Source: Candidatus Nanopelagicales bacterium
GTDB taxonomy: Bacteria > Actinomycetota > Actinomycetes > S36-B12 > CAIYMF01
NCBI GenBank assembly: GCA_025456065.1
Contig: JALOLH010000012.1
Location: 1-52,182, forward strand
Length of the DNA: 52,182 nt
Reading direction: 5' to 3'
Shown: positions 1 through 7,929 of the stretch, one piece after another
Position numbering within the stretch: position 1 is the stretch's first letter
Layout of the letters: every line of letters starts with the position of its first letter
Notes under the pieces: generated by a model
The model's database searches: none
What the model was told of the DNA's origin: nothing
Seen by the model: only the letters and a program-made list of their open reading frames with translations
Position numbers and translations under genes: made by a program

Positions 1-876
1 GACGAGGGTGTGCATCTCGTCGATGAACAGGATGATGTCGCCGCGCGTCTTGATCTCCTTGAGCACCTTCTTCAGGCGCTCCTCGAAGTCACCGCGGTAG
101 CGCGACCCGGCCACCAGGGCGCCGAGGTCCAGGGTGTAGAGGTGCTTGTCCTTGAGGGTCTCGGGCACCTCGCCGCGCACGATCATCTGCGCCAGGCCCT
201 CGACGACGGCGGTCTTGCCGACGCCCGGCTCGCCGATGAGCACGGGGTTGTTCTTGGTGCGCCGCGAGAGCACCTGCATGACCCGCTCGATCTCCTTCTC
301 GCGACCGATGACGGGGTCGAGCTTGTTCTCGCGGGCGTCCTTGGTCAGGTTGCGGCCGAACTGGTCGAGCACGAGCGAGCCCGACGGCGCGCCCTCCTGC
401 GGACCCGCGCCGGCACCGGCGGCGGCCGGCTCCTTGCCCTGGTAGCCGGAGAGCAGCTGGATGACCTGCTGGCGGACCCGGTTGAGATCCGCGCCGAGCT
501 TGACCAGCACCTGGGCGGCGACGCCCTCGCCCTCGCGGATGAGGCCGAGCAGGATGTGCTCGGTGCCGATGTAGTTGTGGCCGAGCTGCAGCGCCTCGCG
601 CAGGGACAGCTCGAGCACCTTCTTGGCCCGTGGCGTGAAGGGGATGTGCCCGCTGGGCGCCTGCTGGCCCTGCCCGATGATCTCCTCGACCTGCTGGCGC
701 ACGGCCTCCAGCGAGATGCCGAGGCTCTCGAGCGCCTTGGCGGCGACGCCCTCCCCCTCGTGGATCAGCCCGAGCAGGATGTGCTCGGTGCCGATGTAGT
801 TGTGGTTCAGCATCCGCGCCTCTTCCTGCGCGAGCACCACCACTCGACGAGCGCGGTCGGTGAACCGTTCGAACAT
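1..876 (-). CDS. clpC: ATP-dependent Clp protease ATP-binding subunit ClpC (N-terminal part; gene continues beyond base 1)
   Basis: AAA+ unfoldase that feeds substrates to the ClpP protease in the cytoplasm. The visible 292 residues begin [10 protein letters not shown], the usual ClpC/MecB start. They carry two Clp_N repeats with near-identical [16 protein letters not shown] segments at about residues 30-46 and 105-121. After an Ala/Gly-rich linker (about 150-165) comes the first ATPase domain with Walker A GEPGVGKT (215-222) and Walker B IILFIDE (281-287). The frame is open to the window edge, so roughly two thirds of the protein (rest of D1, UVR region, D2) lies outside. The ATG at 876 is preceded by a GAGAGG-like ribosome site. 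The gene lies downstream of lsr2 on the same strand, with 210 bp between them that hold a long palindrome. Confidence 0.97.
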   Translation of the reverse strand, partial: MFERFTDRARRVVVLAQEEARMLNHNYIGTEHILLGLIHEGEGVAAKALESLGISLEAVRQQVEEIIGQGQQAPSGHIPFTPRAKKVLELSLREALQLGHNYIGTEHILLGLIREGEGVAAQVLVKLGADLNRVRQQVIQLLSGYQGKEPAAAGAGAGPQEGAPSGSLVLDQFGRNLTKDARENKLDPVIGREKEIERVMQVLSRRTKNNPVLIGEPGVGKTAVVEGLAQMIVRGEVPETLKDKHLYTLDLGALVAGSRYRGDFEERLKKVLKEIKTRGDIILFIDEMHTLV

Positions 877-1009
877 GCGCGCCTCTCTCGTCCCGGCGAC
901 CCCCGGGCGGCCCGGAGATCGTCACTCTAACCCTTCCCCCTGACGCGCACACGCCCCCGCGACGGCGCTCGCCCGACGAGGGCTCCCGTGCCTGCTCCAA
1001 CGCCGCACG

Positions 1010-1031
1010 GGGCGTGGAACGTTCCACGCCC
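1010..1031. repeat. 22-bp perfect palindrome between lsr2 and clpC
   Basis: The left half GGGCGTGGAAC (1010-1020) is exactly mirrored at 1021-1031. An outer 9-bp inverted repeat, CACGGGGCG (1006-1014) with CGCCCCGTG (1054-1062), shares bases with it, so two alternative foldings exist. It lies 56 bp after the lsr2 stop and 134 bp before the clpC start. It could be the lsr2 terminator (9-bp stem, ACGT loop, no T tract) or an operator for clpC. Confidence 0.7.
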
Positions 1032-1086
1032 GCGTGCGCCGTGGGCGAACACGCGCCCCGTGGCCGGGCCGAGCCGGGCCCCGGCC

Positions 1087-1407
1087 CTAGTGCGCCGCCT
1101 CGTAGCGGGCCCGGAGGTCCGCCGAGATGCGGCCGCGGGCGCTGACCGGGATGCCGTTCTCGGCGGCCCAGCGACGGATGTCCGCGGTGTCGGTGGACCG
1201 CCGCGGGCCGCGCGGGCGCGACTCCGAGGCGCTGCCGGCCCGGCGGGCGGCGCCGATCCAGGGGGCGAGCGCGTCACGCAGCTTCTTCGCGTTCTTCTCG
1301 TTGAGGTCGATCTCGTAGGACTTGCCATCGAGCGCGAAGGAGACCGTCTCGGCGGCTTCACCGCCGTCGATGTCATCCTCGAGGAGGACCTGTACCTTGC
1401 GAGCCAT
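1087..1407 (-). CDS. lsr2: Lsr2 family nucleoid-associated protein
   Basis: Small (106 aa) actinobacterial DNA-bridging protein that silences AT-rich, often foreign, DNA; functionally similar to H-NS. It starts MARKVQVLLEDD. The N-terminal dimerisation half covers about residues 1-60. The C-terminal DNA-binding part has the family RGR motif at 91-93 (PVSARGRISADL), known to insert in the AT minor groove. I chose the ATG at 1407 because it gives the family-typical start. GGGGAGGAA lies 13-21 bases upstream and a closer GGAG about 8 bases upstream. An in-frame ATG 12 bases earlier would sit directly against the first of these. Promoter candidate TAGGAT lies at 1448-1453, with palindrome CACCGCGCGGTG (1464-1475) just upstream. 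Confidence 0.96.
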   Translation of the reverse strand: MARKVQVLLEDDIDGGEAAETVSFALDGKSYEIDLNEKNAKKLRDALAPWIGAARRAGSASESRPRGPRRSTDTADIRRWAAENGIPVSARGRISADLRARYEAAH

Positions 1408-1447
1408 TCCCTGCTCCATTTCCTCCCCGTCGAATTGGACGGCAGCG

Positions 1448-1475
1448 ATCCTATCCCCTGATTCACCGCGCGGTG
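1448..1475 (-). promoter_or_regulatory. Probable lsr2 promoter with palindromic operator candidate
   Basis: On the minus strand, TAGGAT (1448-1453) is placed to start a transcript about 34 nt before the lsr2 ATG. The perfect 12-bp palindrome CACCGCGCGGTG (1464-1475) covers the expected -35 area, a usual place for a repressor site. Lsr2/H-NS-type genes are often self-regulated, but this GC-rich palindrome is not an Lsr2-type AT-rich site. Confidence 0.4.
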
Positions 1476-1622
1476 TCACGCCAACCACCCCAATTGCCCA
1501 GAGAGATGCCAAGGCACCGCTAATTCCTGCTGATACCCACCCGAATTCCGCCTATACACCAGCGTGGCGGAGAAGGGGGCAATCCCGGTGCTCGATCCGG
1601 CGCGCGTGCGCAATCCCCCCGA

Positions 1623-1628
1623 TACGAT
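1623..1628 (+). promoter_or_regulatory. -10 element TACGAT of ppc (leaderless)
   Basis: TACGAT lies 8 nt before the ppc ATG at 1637 and there is no Shine-Dalgarno sequence. Transcription would start at or next to the start codon. Confidence 0.5.
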
Positions 1629-1636
1629 GCGCCGCC

Positions 1637-4365
1637 ATGAGCCCGCTGGCCGACCTGTCCGACGCGCCGCTGCGCGAGGACATCCGCCGGCTCGGCGACC
1701 TGCTCGGACAGGCACTGGTCCGCCAGGCCGGGGAGGAGACCTTCGCCGTCGTCGAGCAGGTGCGCGCGCTGGTGCGGGAGGACCCGCAGCGGGCCGCCGA
1801 CCTCATCGACGGGCTGCCGCTGGAGCGCGCCACCACCCTGGCCCGGGCGTTCTCCCTGTACTTCGCGCTGGCCAACGTGGCCGAGCAGGTGCACCGGGCC
1901 CGGGCCGTGGCCGTCGAGCGCGAGCGGTCGGGTGGACCGCTGGCCCAGGTCGCGACGGCGATCCGGGACGCGCTGGAGTCCGGCGCGCTCACCGCGGCCG
2001 ACGTGGCCGAGGGGTTCGCCGCCGTGGCCGCCCGGCCGGTGTTCACGGCGCACCCCACCGAGGCCTCGCGGCGCTCGGTGCTGCTGAAGCTGACCCGGAT
2101 CGCGGCCCTGCTCGACCTGCCCCGCACGCCCGCGACGGACCGGGACATCGCCGAGGCGATCGACCTGCTCTGGCAGACCGACGAGCTGCGCCTGGAGCAG
2201 CCGCAGGTGAGCGACGAGGCGCGCAACGCGCTGTTCTACCTCGACGACCTCGCCGCTGGGGCGGCCAGCGAGGTGCTCGGCGAGTTCGCGGAGGCCGGCG
2301 CCGCGGTCGGGGTGGCCGTGGACCCGTCGCGTCGCGTGCTGACGTTCGGTTCCTGGATCGGCGGGGACCGTGACGGCAACCCCTTCGTGACCCCCGAGGC
2401 GACCCTCGGGGTGCTAGCCCTGCAGCACGACCACGCCGTGCGCGCGCTGCTGCCGCACATCGAGGCGCTCTCCGGCCAGCTGTCGGTCTCCGAGCGGATC
2501 GCGCCGGCCTCCCGGGCGCTGCGCGCCTCGCTGGAGGCCACCTCGCGGCGCTGCCCGACCTCGACCCGCGCTTCCGCCGATTGAACGCGGAGGAGCCCTA
2601 CCGCCTCAAGCTCACCTGCATCCACGCCAAGTTGCGCAACACCCGGACGCGACAGGCCGAGGGACGCCGGGCGGAACCGGGCCGCGACTACCGGACCACC
2701 ACCGAGCTGCTCGCCGACCTCGACATCATCCGATCCTCGCTCGCCGAGAACCGTGGTGGGCTGATCGCCGCCGGTTCGGTGGCCCGCACGATGCGGGTGG
2801 TCGCGACGTTCGGGCTCTCGCTGGCGACCCTCGACGTCCGCGAGCACGCCTCGGCTCACCACCACGCGATCGGTCAGCTGGTCGACCGGCTCGGCGGGCT
2901 GGCGCGACCGTACGCCTCGCTCGACCCGACCGAGCGGTTCGCCCTGCTCGCCGCCGAGCTCGCCGGGCGCCGGCCGCTCGCACCGACGCCCCCGCCGCTC
3001 GACGACGCGGGGCGGCGCACCTACGACACCTTCGTGGCCGTCCGCGAGGCGCTCGACCGGTACGGCCCGGAGGTCTGCGAGTCGTACATCATCTCGATGA
3101 CACGGTCCCCCGACGACGTCCTCGCCGCGGTCCTGCTGGCTCGGGAGGCCGGCCTGGTCGACCTGCCGGCCGGGGTCGCCCGGATCGGGTTCGTGCCGCT
3201 GTTGGAGACCGTCGCCGAGCTGCGCGCGGCCGACGACCTGGTCGGCCGGCTCCTCGACGACCCCGGCTTCCGGCGGCTCGTGGCGCTGCGCGGGGACCGC
3301 CTCGAGGTGATGCTCGGCTACTCGGACTCGAACAAGGACGCCGGCATCACGACGTCCCAGTGGGAGATCCACCTGGCGCAGCGCCGGCTGCGCGACGTGT
3401 GCACCGCGCACGGGGTGCGGCTGCGGCTCTTCCACGGCAGGGGCGGCACGGTCGGCCGGGGTGGCGGACCGACGTACGAGGCGATCATGTCCCAGCCACC
3501 GGGCGTGCTGGACGGGCAGATCAAGGTCACCGAGCAGGGCGAGGTGATCTCGGACAAGTACCTGCTCCCGGGCCTGGCGCGGGACAACCTGCGCCAGACC
3601 CTGGCCGCGACGCTGCGGGGCACGGTGCTGCACCGTGCGCCCCGCGTGGACGAGGCGACCCTGGCGGCCTGGGACGAGGTCATGGAGCTGGCCTCCGGCG
3701 CCGCGTTCGCCGCCTACCGGGCCCTGGTGGACCACCCCGACCTGCCGGCCTACTTCTCCTACGCCACACCGGTCGAGCAGCTCGGCGAGCTGCACCTGGG
3801 CTCCCGCCCGGCGCGTCGGCCCACCACGGGCAGCGGGCTGGGTGGGCTGCGCGCGATCCCGTGGGTGTTCGGCTGGACCCAGGCCCGCCAGATCGTGCCG
3901 GGGTGGTACGGCGTGGGCACGGGCCTGGGGGCGGCGCGCGCGGCCGGGCATGCCGAGACACTGGCCGCCATGGCACGGGGATGGCCCTTCTTCGCCAACT
4001 TCCTGTCCAACGTGGCGATGACGGCCGCCAAGGCCGACCTCGCGGTCGCCGAGCGCTACGTGGCTCGCCTCGTGCCCGAGCACCTGCAGCACTTCGCCGC
4101 GACGATCCGGGCCGAGCACGAGCGCACGGTCCGGGAGGTGACCGGCGTGCTCGGCACCGAGCGCCTCCTGGCCAACCAGCCGGCGCTGGCCCAGACCCTG
4201 CTCGTGCGCGACTTCTACCTGCGCCCCCTGCACCTGCTCCAGGTGTCGCTGCTGGCCCGCGTGCGCTGGCACGAGGGCGAGGGCACCCCAGTGGACCCGC
4301 AGCTGCGCCGGGCGCTGCTGCTCACCGTGAACGGCATCGCGACGGGGCTGCGGAACACGGGCTGA
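1637..4365 (+). pseudogene. ppc: Phosphoenolpyruvate carboxylase, reading frame broken by one missing base near 2540
   Basis: Anaplerotic enzyme making oxaloacetate from PEP and bicarbonate. Frame 2 codes from the ATG at 1637 to a stop at 2582-2584. The family continues in frame 1, ending at 4365 with the conserved C-terminal NTG. Inserting one base after 2539 (GAGGCC^ACC) restores [25 protein letters not shown] and gives a normal 909-aa protein. All catalytic motifs survive: HPTE (His139) in the first part; [23 protein letters not shown] (His about 600) and SQPPG in the second. An intact remainder fits either a very recent lesion or a one-base assembly error better than an old pseudogene. 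As written, the sequence would give a 315-aa product and an 594-aa piece without a good start (only TTG at 2581). Convergent with argA, 7 bp apart. Confidence 0.93.
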
Positions 4366-4372
4366 CCTCAGA

Positions 4373-4870
4373 TCAGAGGACCCGCAGCATCCGGTGGTTG
4401 CCCAACGTGTTCGGCTTGACCCGCTCGAGGTCGAGGAACTCCGCGACGCCCTCGTCGTAGGACTGCAGCAGCTGGGCGTACACCTCGGGCGTGACCGGGG
4501 TCCCCTCGATCTCGACGAACCCGGCCCGGGTGAAGAACCCGGTCTCGAAGGTCAGGCAGAACACGCGGGTGACGCCCAGGGCGCGGGCCCGGTCCAGGAG
4601 GGCGTCGACCAGCTGGCCACCGATGCCCGACCCGGTGCGGACGGGGTCGACGGCCAGGGTGCGCAGCTCGCCGAGGTCCTCCCACAGCACGTGCATCGCC
4701 CCGCACCCGACCACCCGGCCGTCCTCCTCTGCCACGAGGAAGTCCGGAACGTCCTCGTACAGGGTGACGGTGGCCTTCGACAGGATGATCCGCCGCGCCG
4801 CGTACCGGTCCACGAGCGCACGGATGCTCGGCACGTCACCCGTGCGGGCGGGTCGGATCAGGATCCCCAC
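4373..4870 (-). CDS. argA: Amino-acid N-acetyltransferase (ArgA-like, GNAT family)
   Basis: Single-domain GNAT enzyme of 165 aa, very close in layout to Mycobacterium Rv2747, an N-acetylglutamate synthase acting at the first step of arginine synthesis. Matching segments include VGCGAMHVLWEDLGELRTLAVDP, the acetyl-CoA pyrophosphate loop RTGSGIGGQLVDALL, FETGFFTRAGFVEIEGTPVT and the C-terminal VKPNTLGNHRML. The start is GTG at 4870. TAGGGT at 4877-4882 sits 6 nt upstream and there is no ribosome site, so the mRNA is probably leaderless. No other arg gene is nearby. Confidence 0.9.
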   Translation of the reverse strand: MGILIRPARTGDVPSIRALVDRYAARRIILSKATVTLYEDVPDFLVAEEDGRVVGCGAMHVLWEDLGELRTLAVDPVRTGSGIGGQLVDALLDRARALGVTRVFCLTFETGFFTRAGFVEIEGTPVTPEVYAQLLQSYDEGVAEFLDLERVKPNTLGNHRMLRVL

Positions 4871-4876
4871 GAGCGA

Positions 4877-4882
4877 ACCCTA
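4877..4882 (-). promoter_or_regulatory. -10 element TAGGGT of argA (leaderless)
   Basis: TAGGGT on the minus strand, 6 nt from the GTG start at 4870, with no Shine-Dalgarno sequence in between. Confidence 0.55.
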
Positions 4883-4932
4883 CGCAGCCGTGCCCCCGGA
4901 CCCGATCCGGGCGCGCAGCCCCCCGCTGTCGG

Positions 4933-5385
4933 TCACTTGGGCCGACAGGGCACGTGCACGATCGTCCGGGGCTGCGGCACCTCGGGTCCGTCGAGGTAGG
5001 CCTCCCACGGCGGCGCGGCCGCCTCCCAGTCGTGCTCGACCAACCAGGCCTCGGCCGCCTGGTACGCCGCGGCCACCTGGTCGTAGGCGCCGCGGTGCAG
5101 GACGGTGAGGGTGGGGCCGGCGGGCAGCTGCGCCACCTGGACCCGGCCCATCGGGCGCAGCTCGCCGTCCACCGGGAAGCCGGCCTCGATGCGGAAGCCC
5201 CCGTCGATGATCTCGTAGCGGGCCAGCGGCGGCCCGGCAGGCTGCAGCCCCTGGGCCCCGAGGGTGCCCATGACCTCGCCGAAGGCGCCCCCGAGGAAGC
5301 CGGCCACCCCGTCATGGGGGACCTCCCCCTGCACGACGGCGACCTGCTGCGGCTCGAGCTCGATGCGTTCCACGTGGTACCCCAT
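4933..5385 (-). CDS. GyrI-like / AraC effector-binding domain protein
   Basis: 150-aa stand-alone small-molecule-binding domain of the SHS2/GyrI type, as found at the C-terminus of AraC and BmrR regulators. Seen: the N-terminal strand YHVERIELEPQQVAVVQGEVPHDGVAGFLGGAFGEVM, the middle PLARYEIIDGGFRIEAGFPV and the late AQLPAGPTLTVLHRGAYDQVAAAYQAAEAWL, a typical order for the family. There is no DNA-binding domain, so a role in ligand binding or hydrolysis is likelier than direct regulation. The ATG at 5385 has a GGGAGGG ribosome site 6-7 nt upstream. Transcribed divergently from the secreted protein at 5528. The ligand is unknown. Confidence 0.8.
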   Translation of the reverse strand: MGYHVERIELEPQQVAVVQGEVPHDGVAGFLGGAFGEVMGTLGAQGLQPAGPPLARYEIIDGGFRIEAGFPVDGELRPMGRVQVAQLPAGPTLTVLHRGAYDQVAAAYQAAEAWLVEHDWEAAAPPWEAYLDGPEVPQPRTIVHVPCRPK

Positions 5386-5527
5386 GGCCACACCCTCCCA
5401 AGGCGACGGCCCCGCGTCGACTCGAGGCTTACCCGGCCCGAACGTGCGCGACATCCTCACCCAACGCGGACGCGGCAGCATGGGGATCACGAGGCTCGGC
5501 GCGCAGCCGGCCGGAGCGAAGGGGACC

Positions 5528-6214
5528 ATGATGAAGCGCACCGTGACTGCTGCGATCGCCGGGGTGGCACTGACCGGCATGGTCGGGATCGGCGTTGCCG
5601 CGGCCGCCACCGGCGACGGCCCCGGCGCACGCCTCGCCGACGTCCTGTCCGGGCTCGTGAGCGAGGGCACGATCAGCCAGGAGCAGGCCGACGCGGTGAG
5701 CCGGGCGCTCGAGGACGCCCGGGAGGAGGCCCGCGCCGACCACGAGGCGCACCGTGCCGAGCGCGAGGCGGAGGTCGACGCCCTGCTGCAGGAGACCCTC
5801 GGGCTCACCCGGGACGAGCTGCACGAGCGCCTCGCCGCGGGCGAGACCCTCAAGGAGGTCGCCGGGGACAAGGCCGACGAGCTGGCCGCCGGGGCGGTGG
5901 ACCTGGTCGAGGAGGAGACCGGGCAGGCCGTGAGCGACGGGCAGCTCACGCAGGAGCGGGCCGATGCCATCGTGGCCCGGGCGAAGGAGCGCGCTGCCGC
6001 ATGGCTGGCCGGCGAGGACACCGGCCGGGGAGCCGGCCTGGGGTTGCTCCTCGGAGGCGGGATGGGCCGCGGGATGGGGCCGGACGGAGCGGGTGCGCGC
6101 GGTGGGCGGGGCGAGGGTCCCGGCGGCTGGGGGCACCACCGCGGCGGCCCCGGCGGCTGGGGCGCCGACGACTCGGCCAGCGACGAGTCGTCGACCCCGA
6201 CCACCGGCGCCTGA
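5528..6214 (+). CDS. Secreted helical-repeat protein (YckD/DUF2680-like) with Gly-rich tail
   Basis: 228 aa. Residues 1-27 form a signal peptide (MMKRT, hydrophobic core, VAAAATG). The mature part is charged and helical. It has two related blocks: LSGLVSEGTISQEQADAV (40-57) and AVSDGQLTQERADAIVARA (134-152), with LGLTRDELHERLAAGETLKEVAG between (91-113). The last 60 residues are Gly/Arg/Trp-rich and end in a Ser/Asp tail. This layout matches the DUF2680/YckD type of secreted protein of unknown function. There are two adjacent ATGs (5528 and 5531). GAAGGGG is 3 nt before the first and 6 nt before the second, so 5531 may be the real start. Convergent with the SulP gene, 26 bp apart. Confidence 0.8.
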   Translation: MMKRTVTAAIAGVALTGMVGIGVAAAATGDGPGARLADVLSGLVSEGTISQEQADAVSRALEDAREEARADHEAHRAEREAEVDALLQETLGLTRDELHERLAAGETLKEVAGDKADELAAGAVDLVEEETGQAVSDGQLTQERADAIVARAKERAAAWLAGEDTGRGAGLGLLLGGGMGRGMGPDGAGARGGRGEGPGGWGHHRGGPGGWGADDSASDESSTPTTGA

Positions 6215-6240
6215 CCGACGGCCCCGGCGCGCCCGCAGCG

Positions 6241-7929
6241 TCAGGCGTTCGCCGGTTCGGACGGCCCTGACCCCCCAGGTGCCGACGGCGCTGCGGGACT
6301 CACCCGCACGGCGTCCTCGATGCGGGGCACCACCTGGATGTCGGCGTCGACCCCCGTGGCGCGCAGCATGGCCAGGGCCTCGTCGGAGATCTCGGTGACG
6401 ACGACCACGCCGCCGACGCCCGCGAGCTCGTGGCCGAGCTCGGCCAGCGTCTGGGCGCCCGTGTAGTCGATGTCCTCCATCGCGGCGCAGTCGAGGATGA
6501 GGACACGCACGGGCGTCGTCGCCTGGACCATGAGCTCGCGCACGTGGTCACCGAAGTACGTCGCGTTGGCGAAGAACAGCGGTGCGCTGAACCGGAAGAC
6601 GAGCACGTCGTCGAGCGAGCCGGGCGGCAGCTCCCCGCGCATGACGAGCCTGGGCGCGAGCCGGGAGGCGACCTCGCCGTCGGAGACGAGCACCTCGGAG
6701 TGCGGGTGGTACTGCCGGCGCAGCCGGTCGATGAGCGAGATCACGATGGCCAGCAGGATGCCCTGCTCCACGCCGACGAACGCCACGACGAGCAGGGTCA
6801 GCATGGCGACCAGGAACTCCGGCGTGCTCGAGCGGCGCACCTCCTGCAGGGTGGCCCACTTGATCAGCAGGATGCCGATCGTGAGCACCACGGCGTCGAG
6901 GACGGCCGAGGGGATGTACTCGAACAGGCCGGTGAGGAACAGCAGGACCAGGCCCACGACGACGGCCATCACGATGTTGACCAGCTGGGAGCTGCTGTGG
7001 GCCCCGTCGCCGGCCGCGGTCCGCGGGGGTGAGCCGTTGATCGCGAACCCGCCGGTGAACGCGCTGCCGAGGTTGGCCACGGACAGCGCCCCCATGTCCT
7101 GCCCGACGCTGACCTCGTAGCCGTTCTTCAGGGCGAAGCTGCGGGCCACCGCCGCGCTCTGGGCCAGGACCACGACGGCGATCGACGCCGCCGTGGCCGC
7201 CATGCGGGCCACCTCGCCGGCCTGGAACGTCGGGACGGCGAACGTCGGCAGGCCAGCGGGGATCGAGCCGACCATGGCCACGCCGCGGTCGGCCGCGCCG
7301 ATGACGACGCCGACGACGCTCAGCAGCACCAGCGCGATGAGCGCGGCCGGGAGCTTCGGCAGCTTCCGCTCGAGCAGCAGCATCACGGCGATCGTGCCGA
7401 ACCCCAGGGCGGCGGAGGCGGGGACCGTCGAGCCCAGGTTCGTCACGGTGTCGACGAGCTTGTCCCACGTGCTCCCGCTGGCGGGGATGCCGAGGACCGA
7501 GGGCAGGTTGCCGATGATGAGGGAGACGCCGACCCCCGAGAGGAAGCCGGCGAGCACCGGCCGGGAGATGAGGTCGGCGAGGAAGTCCAGGCGCAGCAGC
7601 ACGACCAGCATGAGGAACAGGGCCGTGAGGATGCCCAGCACGCCGACCGCCGAGGCGTAGTCGCTGCTCCCCGAGGCGGCCACGGCCCCGGCCCCTGCGG
7701 CGACCAGCGCCGCGGTGGCCGAGTCCGCGCCGACGACGAGCTGGCGCGAGGACCCGAGCAGCGCGAAGAGGACCGCCGGCAGCAGGGCGCAGTACAGGCC
7801 GGCCTGGATCGGCATCCCGGCGATCTTGGCGTAGCCGAGGCTCTCCGGGATCGCGATGGCCGCGATCGTGATGCCGGCGATCACGTCGGTGCGCAGGTTC
7901 ATCCCGCGCAGCCCCTCGAACGGCCTCAT
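6241..7929 (-). CDS. SulP family inorganic anion transporter with C-terminal STAS domain
   Basis: 562-aa membrane permease of the SLC26/SulP type (sulfate, bicarbonate or other anions). The N-terminal signature is DVIAGITIAAIAIPESLGYAKIAGMPIQAGLY (about 15-46). About ten to twelve hydrophobic segments follow, including the family loop GAFTGGFAINGSPPRTAAGDGAHSSS. A cytoplasmic STAS domain covers about 430-545 (VLILDCAAMEDIDYTGAQTLAEL). No carbonic anhydrase or sulfate-assimilation gene is nearby, so the substrate is open. The ATG overlaps the stop of the upstream DUF2252 gene in an ATGA (7926-7929), so translation is probably coupled. The tail is Pro/Gly-rich. Confidence 0.93.
   Translation of the reverse strand: MRPFEGLRGMNLRTDVIAGITIAAIAIPESLGYAKIAGMPIQAGLYCALLPAVLFALLGSSRQLVVGADSATAALVAAGAGAVAASGSSDYASAVGVLGILTALFLMLVVLLRLDFLADLISRPVLAGFLSGVGVSLIIGNLPSVLGIPASGSTWDKLVDTVTNLGSTVPASAALGFGTIAVMLLLERKLPKLPAALIALVLLSVVGVVIGAADRGVAMVGSIPAGLPTFAVPTFQAGEVARMAATAASIAVVVLAQSAAVARSFALKNGYEVSVGQDMGALSVANLGSAFTGGFAINGSPPRTAAGDGAHSSSQLVNIVMAVVVGLVLLFLTGLFEYIPSAVLDAVVLTIGILLIKWATLQEVRRSSTPEFLVAMLTLLVVAFVGVEQGILLAIVISLIDRLRRQYHPHSEVLVSDGEVASRLAPRLVMRGELPPGSLDDVLVFRFSAPLFFANATYFGDHVRELMVQATTPVRVLILDCAAMEDIDYTGAQTLAELGHELAGVGGVVVVTEISDEALAMLRATGVDADIQVVPRIEDAVRVSPAAPSAPGGSGPSEPANA

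Noticed and set aside
10-930. 306-aa open frame on the plus strand opposite clpC
   Set aside because: It is the antisense of clpC codons; the minus frame has the exact ClpC protein and the plus product shows no family.
2236-4272. 678-aa open frame antisense to ppc
   Set aside because: High-GC shadow frame; the plus strand carries the conserved PEP carboxylase motifs.
4360-4385. Terminator between ppc and argA
   Set aside because: CCTC...GAGG gives only four pairs; too weak to call.
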